Source of the DNA: Laguncularia racemosa
Taxonomy: Eukaryota; Streptophyta; Magnoliopsida; Myrtales; Combretaceae
Assembly: GCA_037954665.1 (NCBI GenBank)
Contig: JBBMOL010000133.1
Location: 1,550,001-1,614,000, forward strand
Length of the DNA: 64,000 bases
Reading direction: 5' to 3'
Below, piece by piece: positions 21,803 through 33,539 of the stretch (position 1 is the stretch's first letter; each line of letters begins with the position of its first letter). The notes under the pieces were generated by a model, which was given only the letters and a program-made list of their open reading frames with translations, had not been told where the DNA came from and did not search any database. The position numbers and the translations under genes are program-made.

Positions 21803-23881
21803 TGTAAATACCCCATATTTGCTCCTAATCATTAATAATGATTAATTTACATTTTTTTTCATTTTTAAAATTTTTCTTCTAATTTAGCAAAAATAGGGAA
21901 AAGTATTCAAAAAATAAAATAAATAGGGAAAATATATCAATTTTGGAAAATAATAGTAGAAATAATAAGAAAAGGAGTTAAATAATTTTTACAAATTTTT
22001 AGAATTTCAAAATAATATAAAAATAATAAAAATTGCAACGCATATATACAAACTGCGTTTAATAAAAAAAAAAGAGAAAGTAGGCTAGCCCAATTGGTCT
22101 GAACCATAGACTCATGTACGTGCGGGGGGTGCGAGGTTAGGGGATCAAATCGCAGGGGAGGTAAATCCGTGTTTTGCAAATTTTTTTCTCCCTAAGACAC
22201 GTGTCAGCAGTTGATTGGACGACACAAATGCACGTATAGGATGTGTGTTCGTCTCCTACCTCTATCCGAGATCGTTGTCGGCAGTGGAAAAATCGAATTC
22301 GATCGTTTTGATGCGATTTTTTTTGCACAAATCCACTAAATCTTTAATCAAAATAAGATAAATATCATCAAATTGGAATCAAATTGCAATAAAATCAAAG
22401 ATTTATGTGGATCAAGAGCAAATCAGAGATGGGTTTCAACTGCAAATCCAATTTGTGCCTATCAGAGAAAATTCGAGCTTATCCAACTCGATTTCTGGTG
22501 CCTATAAATAGAGCACGAGGGGAGGAAGCTAAAGCACAGATCATAAGAGAGAAATGAGAGAAAATAAGAGAGATTGAAGCTTCGTCGAAGTTCGTCCAAG
22601 CCGCGACCGCTGATCAAGCATCAAACTATCACCAGGAGGCGTTTTTGACGAAATCCACTGTCACTAGTAGTTTCCTTACCCCCTAAAAGCTAAGAAATTG
22701 CCTTCAAACACTCGAAAAAATCACTGGAGCACCACTGTCGAAGGACCTCCGACCGTTACCCGGTTCGAACTGATTCAACTCGATTGACCCGACCCGCGAA
22801 CTGCGTCTGTACCTAGGTAAGTCGGATTTTTCCCTTTTTTTTTTAAATTTTATTTATTGTATTTTATTTTATTTATTTATTTGTTTATTTATAATTCAAA
22901 AATGAAAAAAAAATAAGAATAAAAATAATATTAGGAAAAATGGTAGAATTTAGATTAGTTTTTTTTTTTTATGTTTAGTTTAGAATAAATAAAATAATGA
23001 AAATTATAAAAATTATAAAATATTAAAATTTTGAAAAATATTAAAAAATAAAATAAAAATAAATAAAATAGAAAAAATAGGTAGATAATAAACAATAAAA
23101 TGATAAATAATAATAATAAATAAATAAATAAAATAAAAAATAATAAAAAGTAGGATTAAATAGAGGAAACTTCCTATTAAAAAAATAATGAGTAATTTTT
23201 ATCACTTAGAAAAATTTTCTTAAATAAATCCAAAATTGGTTTTCCTTAAATTAAAATTTTTAGAAAATAAAGTCAAAGCTTAGGTTTAGATTTTTTCCAA
23301 AAGTCTTAAAAATGATAAAAACGTAAATCCGAGGTATTTTCACAATTAAAATTAATCAGCCCACTAAAGCTTTTTACAAAAAGCGAACTACGGCTTGTTT
23401 GATATTGAATAGTAGGTATGTAAGCACCCTTATGAGGCAACTTTAAAAAGAACAAAAAATCATTTTCCAAGTTGTCACAATTTGTTTTACATGTATCCAA
23501 AATTTTAAAAATAGTATAAATATAAATATAAATAAAAATAACAAAAATAAAGGAAAAGACATTAGAATATGGTTTAGATTGCAGAAGAATAAGGTGGTAA
23601 CTTTAAGGTTTTAATAGGTTAGCCCTTGAGTTTAGAAACTCTGGTTTTCCTTTCCTTTTTTACAAAAATGAAAAGATGAGATCTTGCTGACTAGTTGTTC
23701 AAATTAGGATTAATCCGCTCAGTTAGTTCTAATTCAGTAATCTTTCCCAACATCGGTTGGGTGGCGACTCCAAATGAAATAAAGTTCCTAATTTAAGTCG
23801 AGGATTTATATTAGATAAGCATAGTATCTAGTATAGATCGGACTAGGAATATAAAATAAAAAATAAAAATTAGCCTCGACA
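21803..23881 (+). repeat. 3' LTR of the nested Ogre-type element
   Basis: 2.08 kb, TGTAAATACC...CCTCGACA, colinear with 10789-12838 with moderate divergence, followed by TSD ttggg (23882-23886). Confidence 0.93.
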
Positions 23882-23886
23882 TTGGG

Positions 23887-24500
23887 TAATGCTAAAACTG
23901 GTGTTGACACAAGCTTCTCTTTGAGTGTTTGAAAATTGGCTTCACATCTGCCATCCCATTCAATTCATAATGCCCATATCTAGTCTCGAAAGTCGTCTTT
24001 TGTATGTCTTCTACTTTAGTTCTCAGCTAGTCGTATCTCGATCTGAGATTTACTTTAGAAAACACCTGAGCTCCCTAAAGTTAGTTAAATAGATGATCTA
24101 TCTTGGGAAGAGGATACTTGTTTTTGATAGTAACCCAATTAAACTCTTTGTAATCTATGTAGAGCCTTGTGCTTCCATTCTTTTTCTTAACAAAAAGAAT
24201 TAGTGCACCCTAAGGAGATACATTGGGTCTTATGAAACCCTTATCCTGTAGCTCCTATAATTGCTTCCTCGACTCTTCTAATTCCACTAGTGCTATCTTA
24301 TATACTAGTTTTGATATTGGTACTATACCCTATACTAAATCAATGCCGAATTCTATCTCCTTAGCTGGGGGTAAATCAGGAAGGTCCTCTAGGAATGTGT
24401 TTGGAAACTCTCTCATTATAGGCACCACTTCCAGTTTGGTTTCTTCGCTAGCTTCAATAGTTATAGCTACTAGCAAGTTCTTTCCCTACAACTCATAAGT
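23887..24500 (-). pseudogene. Tekay reverse transcriptase remnant (right of the nested element)
   Basis: Minus strand: EVVPIMREFPNTFLEDLP and LPDLPPAKEIEFGIDLV lead into the RT fingers with DKGFIRPNVSPXGALILFVK, KKNGSTRLYIDYKEFN and NKYPLPKIDHLF. The sequence then runs through FETRYGHYE and jumps (about 23955-23960) to a frameshifted WDGRCEANFQTLKEKLVSTP block that belongs after the RT domain. The palm with the YxDD catalytic motif is therefore deleted. The end at 23887 continues in RNase H at 10783 across the nested element. Confidence 0.88.
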
Positions 24501-24689
24501 GGGTAACTCGGTTGGCCTCTAAGCTTCTAACTTATATTCAAAATAGTCTTACCCGAATATATTAAACTGTACCACTATGTTTTGATAGTCAACGGTAGCA
24601 TGGTATTCTAATAACTAATTGACTCCGCGTATGATATCAAACTTCGCCATTAACAATACTAAGAGATTTGTTAGCATCACCCCATCCTG

Positions 24690-24905
24690 TATCTCTACTC
24701 ATACTCTTTAGCATATTCTATTTATCTTCCCTCCAACTTCTAAAGGAGTACTAACAGTTAGACTATCATCTATATGTTCAACATCCAACATACATTCACA
24801 CATAAAGTTCTTAGACACACAAGGTATAGAGGCACTGGTATTGAATAGTACATAAGCATTACTTGAGTGTACTTGAAGCATACCTACAATGGTGTCCATA
24901 TTAGG
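24690..24905 (-). pseudogene. Tekay aspartic protease remnant
   Basis: Minus strand: AYVLFNTSASIPCVSKNFMC, corresponding to the VLFDTGASxSFxS active site of Ty3 proteases. Both the catalytic aspartate (D to N) and the glycine (G to S) are changed, so it would be inactive even if translated. Confidence 0.8.
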
Positions 24906-25071
24906 AATGTCTTAGTGCTGCTCCTGGTGGATAGCAAACACTCTAGTGGGAACCCATTGTTTAGGCTCCCTTACTTGTCGTCTACTAGCCTATCCCCTTA
25001 CTGGAGATCTAGCTACTTGTTGAGTTGGGGTTGCCTAATTTTTTACTCGCCCATGAGGATAGTTAACTGCC

Positions 25072-26040
25072 TTATACCCCTTTCCTTGCATACATGATAG
25101 AGAATATTAGGGAGACTAACCTCTCATTGTAGTGCTTGCTAATGTGTTTTGTCTTTCCATAGGAGAAGTATGCACCGTTTGACCATTTACATTCTCTCAA
25201 CTCATGAGGGCCATAGCACTTAGTGCATTTGATATTAGAGCTTGTTGTAGGAAGTGCTAAAAGTACTGGTTTGATTTGTAGAGGAGGAGTTGTAGCACTC
25301 TGTGTCTTGTTTTGATACATGTGGGGTCTCTTGCCTTTATCTTGCCCTATTCCACTTGAGACAAGTCTCTTTTCCAAAGCTATTGTTGCTTTACGGCTCT
25401 ATTCTTCAATTCTTTTTTTGTTCTGTTCTAGATATTTGGCCTTATCAACCATTTTTGTATAAGTATTCAGTTGAAAAGCCTTAACCTTATGTTAGAGATC
25501 TAACTGCAAGCCTCTAAAAAATCTTTGGGTCCGAGGCCTATCATTAGCATGAACATTCTTGAGCAAGAATCGGATTAAGTGGTTTAACTCTGCCTCATAC
25601 CCTTCTACTTTTCTATTCCTTTGCTCACAGTTGTAGTATTCATTGTCCATCCTATATTTGGAGCTGCTAGGGAAGTATCTTTGATAGAACAACTCCCTGA
25701 GCACTACCTAGTTCATATACTCTCTTACTAGTCTAAGAATGGACGCCCACCATTTTGTAGCAGTTCCCTTCAGCATGAATATGACATAATTGACCTTTTT
25801 GTCTTTAGGTATTTGAAAGACAAAAAATGTCTTCTCTATCTCTTGTACCTAATCCTCAACCTCAATTGGGTCATCCAATCTCAACTTAAATTCTTTTACT
25901 ACTCTGATGAACCTATTAAAGCTGATGGGTTCATTGGCATTTCTGCACTATAGAACATTAGGGGCTTGATGTTGTTGTTTTAATAGCCCCACTAAACAAT
26001 TCACAGTTTGTAGTAGTTGGATGGTCTCTTTAGCCATCTA
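25072..26040 (-). pseudogene. Tekay gag remnant
   Basis: Minus strand: the retrotransposon gag core FFVFQIPKDKKVNYVIFML, GTATKWWASILRL, LFYQRYFPSSSKYRM and YEAELNHLIRF (25490-25850), then a basic linker and zinc knuckles near 25150-25250 (CTKCYGPHELREC, followed by a second one with its first cysteines lost). Stops at several places. The leader up to the PBS (26041-26556) is non-coding. Confidence 0.85.
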
Positions 26041-26537
26041 ACCTCTTCTTCCTTATGGCTGTTGTCCTTGAATGTTCTCCTCATTTGGGTTGCCATATCC
26101 AACACCCCTTCTTATGCCTGATTCGGTAATTCTTCTTGGAGATATTCTGTTTGAGAAGAGACAATTGGATAGACTTGAGAGTTAGTATTGGTCAATGTTA
26201 ATGTCAAGGTGTGTCGATATATACATATATATGGATAACCTAACAATTAAAAAATGTAATTAAAATAATAATACCATAAAATAAATTACTAAATAAAATA
26301 AAAATCCTATGACTATGCCCACTCTCTTCATGTTTTAGCATCCTATAGATCAAATGTTTAATTTCTCTAAAGATTAGATTTTATTTTTTTTATTGTTTGA
26401 GACTTATACCTATTGATCATCACTTAGTTTTTAAGGACCATCAATGTGTGCTATATAGATGAAAACCTAAGCTCATAAGGATCTTCAACCTATGCTCTAT
26501 AGATCAAAACCTAAACCCCTAAGAATCATAAACCTAT

Positions 26538-26549
26538 GCTCTGATAGCA
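26538..26549 (-). other. Primer binding site of the Tekay-type element
   Basis: Minus strand TGCTATCAGAGC, matching the TGGTATCAGAGC sequence complementary to initiator tRNA-Met with one change, 7 bp inside the 5' LTR. Confidence 0.8.
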
Positions 26550-26556
26550 TATTAGC

Positions 26557-28550
26557 TGTAAATCCTTGAAACTAAGGAGCGTTACTGCTCGCCACATGTC
26601 CTTACTAGATAAAGACACGTTAAGTCTCTTAACCTTACTTTGATATCATTCAAACCTATAATTTGTATTACTTGACATTTATCCCTTAAACAATTCCATA
26701 CTTCCAACATAATACAGATACATCCTAATTCACCTTTCAAAATTTTAGAAAACCTTAAGAATCATCCATGATTAAGATCTAAAGCAGCGAAATGTCTATA
26801 ATGCTCTAGTCTATTATCTTCCAGAGAAACCACTATTGATTACCTATAAATAGCACAATTTATTCTAAATTCTAATCACCATAATAATAATGAATGTCTT
26901 CTTCTTCCCTCTCTTGTACACTCACTCTTAGGTTATTTTCTTGGTTAATATATTCCTCTATGCCTACATCTAAAAAAAAAAAAAAATCCTCAAAGGGTGA
27001 GCTAATGCCCAGTACGTATAACAATAAGCACATACGCATGAACAAGTAGGAATTAAATTCACATACACTTATGTAGAACTTAAACATCAATCAAAAGGTT
27101 CATGATACACTCAAGTACACAAAGCATCAATGGGGTACTCATGATCCCATCAAACACACTTAAACACTTGATCCTTAAACTAGTGTTGGGAATTGCCACT
27201 ACGGGCCTTAACACTCATGAGTCCTTAAAACATTTTCAAACTTTACATGGTATGGGAACTATCACTATGGACCCTAATAGTCATGAATCTTTAAATCTTA
27301 TATTGGTAATGGGAACTACCACTACGAGCCCTACAACTATAAATCATTAAACCTTAAACCTTAAACATTAAACCAACTCAAATCATTTTTAAGCATGACT
27401 TTACTAGGGACAACATTGCATAAGGATCGTTGGGGTGCTCCCCAAGGATTTGCCATTGTGGGTTCCTAGGTCAAGCTAAGCACATACAACAAATACTTAA
27501 AAACTTAACCGTTCCATTTAACTTAATCAAATTCAATGCATACTAACTTAACAAGTATAAGAAACAATTAAAGTTACACGTATCTGGAATTGGAGTCCTA
27601 AGCACAACTAGTCTTGAATCTAAAGTGTTCTGGAGTCTGTTAAAGCAACAATGATTTCCTCTCAGTACTACCCCAAGAATAATCTAAGTTTTCTTAATTC
27701 TCTTCTCTATTTTGTTGTATGATTCCTTCTCTTATGCTAATGGAGTTTCTAGGTTTTCACTAAGTGTACATAGTTTTGTTTTAGGCCATGTAGCTTTCTG
27801 TAAATTTTCATGTTTTGGCACACCTTAGGTATACGGTTGTGTACATTTCTGTAAAATTTCCATCTTCAACATGCCCTGGTATATGGTTGTGTACCATATT
27901 GTGTGTGTGTGTTTTTTTTTTTTTATATTTAACACACCCTAGTACACGAACGTATACTTCAGCTGTATACCCATTGTATATGCATGCATTCTTGGGAGTG
28001 TACTTAATCATGTTCTATGTTCTTCACGAACCCTAATTCCTCTTTACCAATTCGTTGCAATTCTTAAATCTTTTGATCCTAGGTTTAATTGAATCCTAAA
28101 AGTTGAAATTCCTAATGGAATTACATGGGATTGTGAACTTAATTTTCTAATTCCATGAATTGAACCTTTAATTGCTTGATCTTCTTATTTGTTTAGTCCT
28201 TTCCTTGATCCGAATTCTGTTGAACAATGTGATGAAAATTGGTTAAATCCTCAATTTGATAGTCTTAATTAAAAATTCCATCATTACAACCCTTACTTGG
28301 TCATATCAGACTTCATCTTTGTGAAATCTTTGTAATTCTCCTTAAGGTTCTTCAAGGGTATTTAGTCTCCTTTTCTTGTCTTGTCACTATGCAAATGACA
28401 AAAGAAGGAGCAATAGGTCATATGGAGTATTTATACTTTGCCCACAAAATGATCTATTTACCTTCATATTATATTAAAATTCCACATTCAACCTTAGTTC
28501 CATTTTATAATATATATGTTAAATAAAATAACTGGTCATGGGTATTTACA
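26557..28550 (-). repeat. 5' LTR of the Tekay-type element
   Basis: About 2.0 kb, plus-strand ends tgtaaatcc and ggtatttaca. Colinear with 6809-8812. It contains the blocks ccctaac/ggaactaccactac repeated three times around 27180-27340. Confidence 0.92.
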
Positions 28551-28935
28551 ATCACTTTAACTAGTTCTGCATAAACGCTTCCTTGGGGCCTTATGCGGAT
28601 GTTAGTGTGGCGCCAAAGCAAGAATATGAAAATGGAGAATGCCAAGCAACCAGCCGGGATGGCAAGACCTATGACCCAACTTATCTTGGTCTGGATATAG
28701 ACAACAACCGTGAGAGCTATTATCAATGTAGCTGTGAAGGACACATACCACCAATTGTAGAAGCTTTGCAAGTTTTTCTGCACTTTCCTGCCATTGAGGA
28801 ACTGGTCTACCCCGAAAGCGACACAACACGATCGGACCGCCCTTTCTCCTATCGCCACAAACCCAACACCCGCGAGCAGGAAGGCAAGGTGGGCACCACT
28901 TGGATGTTCACAATCCGAGTTATTTTGCCGACATG
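28551..28935 (-). pseudogene. NPF transporter pseudogene, 5' portion
   Basis: Minus strand, open from DCEHPSGAHLAFLLAGVGFV (about 28865-28920) through SCCVAFGVDQFLNGRKVQKN and LQSFYNWWYVSFTATLIIAL to PQGSVYAELVKVIV at the retrotransposon boundary. This corresponds to the start of exon 3 of the intact gene. The continuation is at 6808 downwards. Compared with the intact copy, GAGAIRP has become GERAVRS. No counterpart of exons 1 and 2 is recognisable at 28936-29745, so the duplicate is 5'-truncated or decayed there. Confidence 0.9.
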
Positions 28936-29745
28936 ATCGCCAAGATTCGTTAAACGAACTTATTTGGATTAATATGGATGCCTTCGTTAATAAATGTCCA
29001 ATCTATATTTATCAGCTAACGACAATCTGATGGAAAATTCTGTTGTGTTTTCTTTCTTTCGTTCCCCCCCCCCCCCCCGTCAATGTTTGGTTTCAATGCC
29101 ACCGTTAACAGGCATGTATTGATTATTATTACGATTATATATTATAGCTTAATCATTAAAGCATTATTTACTTTTACTGTGAGGGAAAATTTTAATCATT
29201 GCATTAACAGAAAATTTTAATTAATGCATTAACAGAGCACCAACCATCCAATGAGCATTAAATTAATCATATAACTGGATATTATTAACGCATTATCTAT
29301 CTACTATACTAAGTCAATATTCAACTTACGGTTCAGTATGGTCCAAATTAATTTTAATTCTATTAATCCGCTATTAGTACAAAGAGCTTCACATATTTCA
29401 TCAAAATTAGGGCTACCTAATATTACATGTCTCGGCCAATAGGAGATACATGATCACCGATTTTTATTTTCACTATATTCACTTTAATTTAATCATCAAT
29501 TGCATGTATAATGCCATTTCAATTATCGTTGGTCCAACTTAAGCTAGAGTTTGTACGTGTGTCAACCTAGACATGTGTTTGCTCTACCAATTTTATTTTT
29601 AGTAACAACTTCAACATAATTTATCATAGAAGAATCTCCTACATTCAATTTACCTCAAAAGTTTAAATAGATTTGCAATTTAGGACCTCATGTCCTTCGG
29701 CTAAAGCATGCACATACATCCATAAATTTCATTTCTTTCCTACTT
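28936..29745. other. Intergenic stretch upstream of the NPF pseudogene
   Basis: No gene seen. It contains a 15-base cytosine run at 29064-29078 and ordinary AT-rich DNA, and ends at the TSD ataat (29746-29750) of the next retrotransposon. Confidence 0.6.
29064..29078. repeat. C15 homopolymer
   Basis: Fifteen consecutive cytosines following a ttctttctttcg tract. It could form an i-motif or, on the other strand, a G-quadruplex, or be a site of assembly length error. Confidence 0.8.
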
Positions 29746-29750
29746 ATAAT

Positions 29751-30323
29751 TGTAGGGGTGTGAAGGTCACATGCGTGCTATGTGGGAACGCACTATATGT
29801 GGCCTAATAAGAGAAGTGATACGTATGAGGATGATCAAAGGTGAATAAGATGGGAAGGAGGAGTAGGTGATCTCGAATATGGCTTAACACTTTGGTGACA
29901 GATGGATGTTCTTGAGTATATTAAGGTTTTGATCTTCTTGAGGAAAATTCGATAGAGTGACGACGTTTTTCCCAATAAAGTCCCCTTTGAATGAGAATGC
30001 TTTGGGTATTTATAGGGTCTGGCAATAAATTTTGTCTGTTGGATGGTAATGACAATCAGCAATTCTAAATGAATGAGTCCCTTATGTGGGTTTTTCATGG
30101 ATTTAGACCCATTAGAAGCTTTTAGTGTGTGTGAGCCTTATTGAGAAATGTGGGATCAGATTGACCAATCTAATGGGCTCTACCCCAAGCCCATCATGCC
30201 AAATCTCTCCTAATCATCCCAAACAATGGGCTTGATTTCCTAAGCTTTATTATTTTAGCTCAAAGAGTTAAATCCATTAAAATATAAGGCTAAAAGCCTA
30301 CGAATCGATTTTAGCCTTTTACA
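29751..30323 (-). repeat. 3' LTR of the Tat-lineage element
   Basis: 573 bp; plus strand tgtaggggtgtgaagg...ttagccttttaca. A minus-strand TATA (ccctataaatacccaaag) is at about 29999-30016. Colinear with 48843-49415. Confidence 0.88.
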
Positions 30324-31646
30324 TTTTTTCCCATGATCAAAGTCTTTTGAATGAAATTGAAGGGGTTTGGGCATTAGATAAACTTTTTTAATGGTTAGGA
30401 AATTGATTGATGCATGTGCACTTGTGGAATAGTTGCCTTGTTGCCATTTACGTGTTTGCATGATTTATATCACAAGAGTCTGATGCCAATGTTGCATATA
30501 ATTTAGATTCTTCACTCAGTGCACAAGCTTGCAGCACTGCTTAATTGTATGTCGCCTTTAGCCAATCGAAAATAGATATTACCTATGTGACATTAAGTAG
30601 TGTCTGCGGTACGAATTTGATAGCTTGAGGTTTATTAACCATTTTTCCTTTCGTAAGAAGAGGTAGGTGAGGGCAGATCTTGTTGTGGAGCAAATATTCA
30701 TCATTGTACTAGCGAAATCAATGCTTCTTCTTCTTACCAATGAATCAGAGTAAACAAAATTGCCTTCATCGTATTTTTCATGAAATTCACTTCCTTGTAT
30801 GTTTCATATTTCTACTTATAATGATCCTATTGCCCCCTAGGCTATTGATTGACATTTGTTGCATGAGCTTGGTTTTTTTGGACTTTTCAATTATATCTCT
30901 CTTCTTAGAATAGATGTCTTATGCACCATTAATGAATATTTGGAGCTTCTTGAGAATGACACAACTCAATCATGCGCTTGATATATGGGTATATCCCATA
31001 TATAAACATGATGGTAAATGTGACATATGTTGCTGTAAAATAACATATAATTGCTTGAGATAGAAAAACAATATCACTTGAGAGGAATGGAGTGCAAAAT
31101 TGCTCAATTACAACATTAAATCTACTTTACATAGGCTCTTATATTCTTGATAACCGGAAATTAAATTCTCCAAACTAGCAAATAAAAAAAAAAATTTATC
31201 AGCCCAATAGGCCACAAAAACACGTGCATTTGACTTGTTCTGACCCACAAAAACATGTGATAGAAGCTTTACTTTTGTTTCCATTGGCTTCCGATTTCTG
31301 ACATTATCTTAAGTGGGTCGGAATTCCTCATCAATTAGGTGAATAACGGCTTGCTTTCCATATATGTTCGTTGGCTTGTTCTTTTTTTATTTTTTTTATT
31401 GCTTTACAAATTTTGTTGTCGTTCTGTTATGGCTTTTGGGTCTACTTGTGCTTGCTTGCTATTGATTAGCCATTCTTTTCATTTGTTGCTCATTCATATA
31501 TAAGTTGTTACTTCTCTGTATAATTGCTTTGTTAGTCTTTGGAGGTGCCGAATTATGTTATCCATGTCTATCACTTCTCTCTCAAGTCTAATGAAAGAGA
31601 GCCCAACCCAACACAAGCACTAAAGGTGTTCTGCAGTATGAACCCA
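30324..31646 (-). other. Non-coding part of the Tat-lineage element before its 3' LTR
   Basis: About 1.3 kb. A short purine run (minus strand catgggaaaaaa) abuts the LTR and may be the PPT. No ORF or recognisable domain; T-rich stretches near 31384-31405. Confidence 0.5.
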
Positions 31647-32160
31647 TCAAATTCTAGATAATTTTGACATCTCAGGGATGATTCTCCTCTTTCCAAAATC
31701 AAGAAGATACTTTGAGACACCGTCTTCTAAGCGTTTTCTGCGCACTATGACTCTCTTAAATGCCCCCACTGACTTCCTAAGTTCCCTGTCCAACCGACAG
31801 AGGTAGTTGGTGTTCTCAATGTTGTCCCATTTAACATTTGAATCTAATTCTTTGATCTGAAGCGCAAGCTGTTCAGAAGTTGTTGATAGCTCAACTCCAG
31901 CTTTCCAGGCAACACGTTTTTCTCTCCTTGCCAAATTAGAACCATCAGGATATAGCACACCTGGTACTTTCATACCATCGCCTTGTCTGGCTGCCACAGG
32001 CCTACAGAAGTGGGCAAATTAGCATCATTTGCCTCAACACTAATGGAATCAAGAAGGGAAGAACTGGTTCTTGATGTAAAGATCGGAAGCCTGTCCTTTT
32101 GTTCGACACCTTGAAGCTTTTTATAAAGAGGCTTTCAACTGTTCACTTGTCGAGAACATC
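31647..32160 (-). pseudogene. Fragment resembling the PTM-type DDT/PHD nuclear protein
   Basis: Minus strand. An open stretch (31647-31997) contains GVLYPDGSNLARREKRVAWK, then STTSEQLALQIKELDSNVKW, FKRVIVRRKRLEDGVSKYL and LDFGKRRIIPEMSKL. This conserved block resembles DDT-domain protein PTM and related large chromatin/nuclear proteins of plants, from memory. Frameshifted upstream sequence (to about 32160) adds SSSLLDSISVEANDANLP and FSTSEQLKASLYKKLQGVE-like pieces. No start, no obvious introns, a stop after SKLSRI. It lies inside the Tat-lineage element on its sense strand. Whether it was captured by the element or is the remnant of a host gene is unresolved. Confidence 0.6.
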
Positions 32161-32479
32161 TCAAGGTAAATACTTGTAATAACTATTTAAAGAGCTTCCT
32201 TAGAATGATCATCCATACCACGAGAGGCCTCCTTACTGGAAATCGTAATGAAGCGGGGGTGTTCATCTTAAACCGTTGCAGATGAATGAATACCATCCAT
32301 GGCAAATGGCCTCGGCTTTGACGACAGGTGCATCCATCATCGCTTTAATGGTTGAGATTCTTCTTCTACTATAGTCAAAGGACTTTGAAATAACAACAGG
32401 TTCCACTAGCTGGTGTGGCTTTAACACCAGTATATGGAGTTGAAGCTAGGTATAGTCTTAATAGAAATTAAAGAGCTAA

Positions 32480-32687
32480 ATGTTGGCAAATTCAAAATCA
32501 AAAGGATCAGCTCGCAGCTGACATGAACGACCACAAGCCCAAGCATGAAGGAAGACATATCCACTCGAATGTGACTTCGCTGAATCACCTGCTAGCAAAT
32601 CATCTGCCTCAACAGCGTATCTTTGGAGCATACAAGGTTTCCTTGTCAAACTAATGGCGTCATCCTCTAAAATTTTGGCATAGTGCT
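32480..32687 (-). pseudogene. Conserved coding fragment, left of MULE-B
   Basis: Minus strand EHYAKILEDDAISLTRKPCM, then LQRYAVEADDLLAGDSAKSH, GYVFLHAWACGRSCQ and LRADPFDFEFANI. The reading frame is open up to the MULE-B TSD and continues in frame into 38054-38290 when MULE-B and one TSD are removed. It appears to belong to the same ancestral protein as the PTM-like block 400 bp further on, with 32160-32480 decayed between. I do not recognise the family with certainty. Confidence 0.55.
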
Positions 32688-32697
32688 CCGAAGCAGG

Positions 32698-32880
32698 GGG
32701 TTACATACTTAGATAGTTATTTTTGAAAAAAATTATGTAAATATTATACCTATAAAAATTATTACTAAAATAGGTTTTGAAGACCTGGATCACGTATGCA
32801 ACTTTAGGGATACTGAAAAATTATATGCTAAAGGTGCAGATTTGGTATGTACCTTTAATACATTTTTTTTTTACTTGTAA
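32698..32880 (+). repeat. Left TIR of MULE-B
   Basis: Begins GGGTTACATACTTAGATAG; an inner block has aaaattattactaaaatagg and tatgcaactttaggg, matched inverted at 37860-38043. Confidence 0.85.
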
Positions 32881-33539
32881 CCCTATGGAATGTTATTATG
32901 CAAAACTATAAAGTTTATAACACTGCAAATTTATAAAGAAACTGCAAACTTATAAAAGGTTTGCAAACCTATAAAAGTAATACAGTAAATTTACACAGTA
33001 TCATAATTTGTGATTTGTAATATATAAGAAAAAATTTGCGCTGACTAGTTCTAATATAAATATGAATCATCAGTTTATATGTTCACATTTCTATCTTTTA
33101 ATTTCCTCTGCAAATTTCACTATATATCGTTATTTGCAAATTTTTATTTTCATAATTTGTGTTTTACGCAAGTTTTACTTTATTGAAATAAGTGTGTGGA
33201 AATATCTTCATCAAGATCATGGTATGTTTTCTTAAGAAAAAATTTATTTTTGTTCTTGTTATACTACTTCGGATAAATGCAAAAAAAAAAAAAAGACATG
33301 TAAATATATATACTGCATAAATTTTATTGAAATAGCAGTTATTGTTAATTAATTATTAATTAGTAATTAATTAATTAATTGTTAATAAATGATTAATTAA
33401 CATTAGTAAATGAATTATGTATATATGTTATTATAATGTATTTTTGTAAATGTAGTCGTTAAATTAATTTATTGTTAATTAACTATTAATTGATAGTGAT
33501 TAGTCCTTAATATATCGTTAATTAATTGTTATAAAATTA

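Larger units (their letters stand above)
10789..23881 (+). mobile_element. Ty3/gypsy Tat/Ogre-type LTR retrotransposon nested in the Tekay element
   Basis: 13.1 kb, plus strand. LTRs at 10789-12838 and 21803-23881 (TG...CA) with TSD ttggg at 10784-10788 and 23882-23886. PBS at 12842. Order: ORF1 (DUF7745-like), gag, protease, second (archaeal-type) RNase H, integrase, tandem-repeat 3' region, PPT, LTR. This order, the ORF upstream of gag and the extra RNase H are diagnostic of the Tat lineage including Ogre. RT and the first RNase H are missing between about 18100 and 18300, and part of the integrase N terminus is missing near 18775, so the copy is a deletion derivative with in-frame stops throughout. 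It interrupts the Tekay pol gene. Its LTRs look much more alike than the Tekay LTRs, as expected for a later insertion. Confidence 0.93.
6809..28550 (-). mobile_element. Ty3/gypsy Tekay-type LTR retrotransposon, split by a nested Ogre-type element
   Basis: The ends are LTRs at 6809-8812 (3') and 26557-28550 (5'), both TG...CA, with TSD atcac at 6804-6808 and 28551-28555. A minus-strand initiator-Met-type PBS (26538-26549) and a PPT (8813-8824) fit the orientation. Order on the minus strand: gag, protease, RT, [nested element], RNase H, integrase with a chromodomain-like C terminus. The Tekay/Del chromovirus assignment rests on the integrase tail and the long LTRs. The internal DNA is about 4.6 kb without the nested 13.1-kb element. 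All ORFs carry stops, the protease motif is altered and the RT palm is deleted. The insertion target was an NPF pseudogene, and the flanks join exactly onto the intact gene's sequence when the element and one TSD are removed. Confidence 0.93.

Noticed and set aside
28583..28936. A 117-codon plus-strand ORF opposite the NPF pseudogene.
   Set aside because: It is the antisense shadow of the conserved NPF coding region; an equivalent shadow exists opposite the intact gene.
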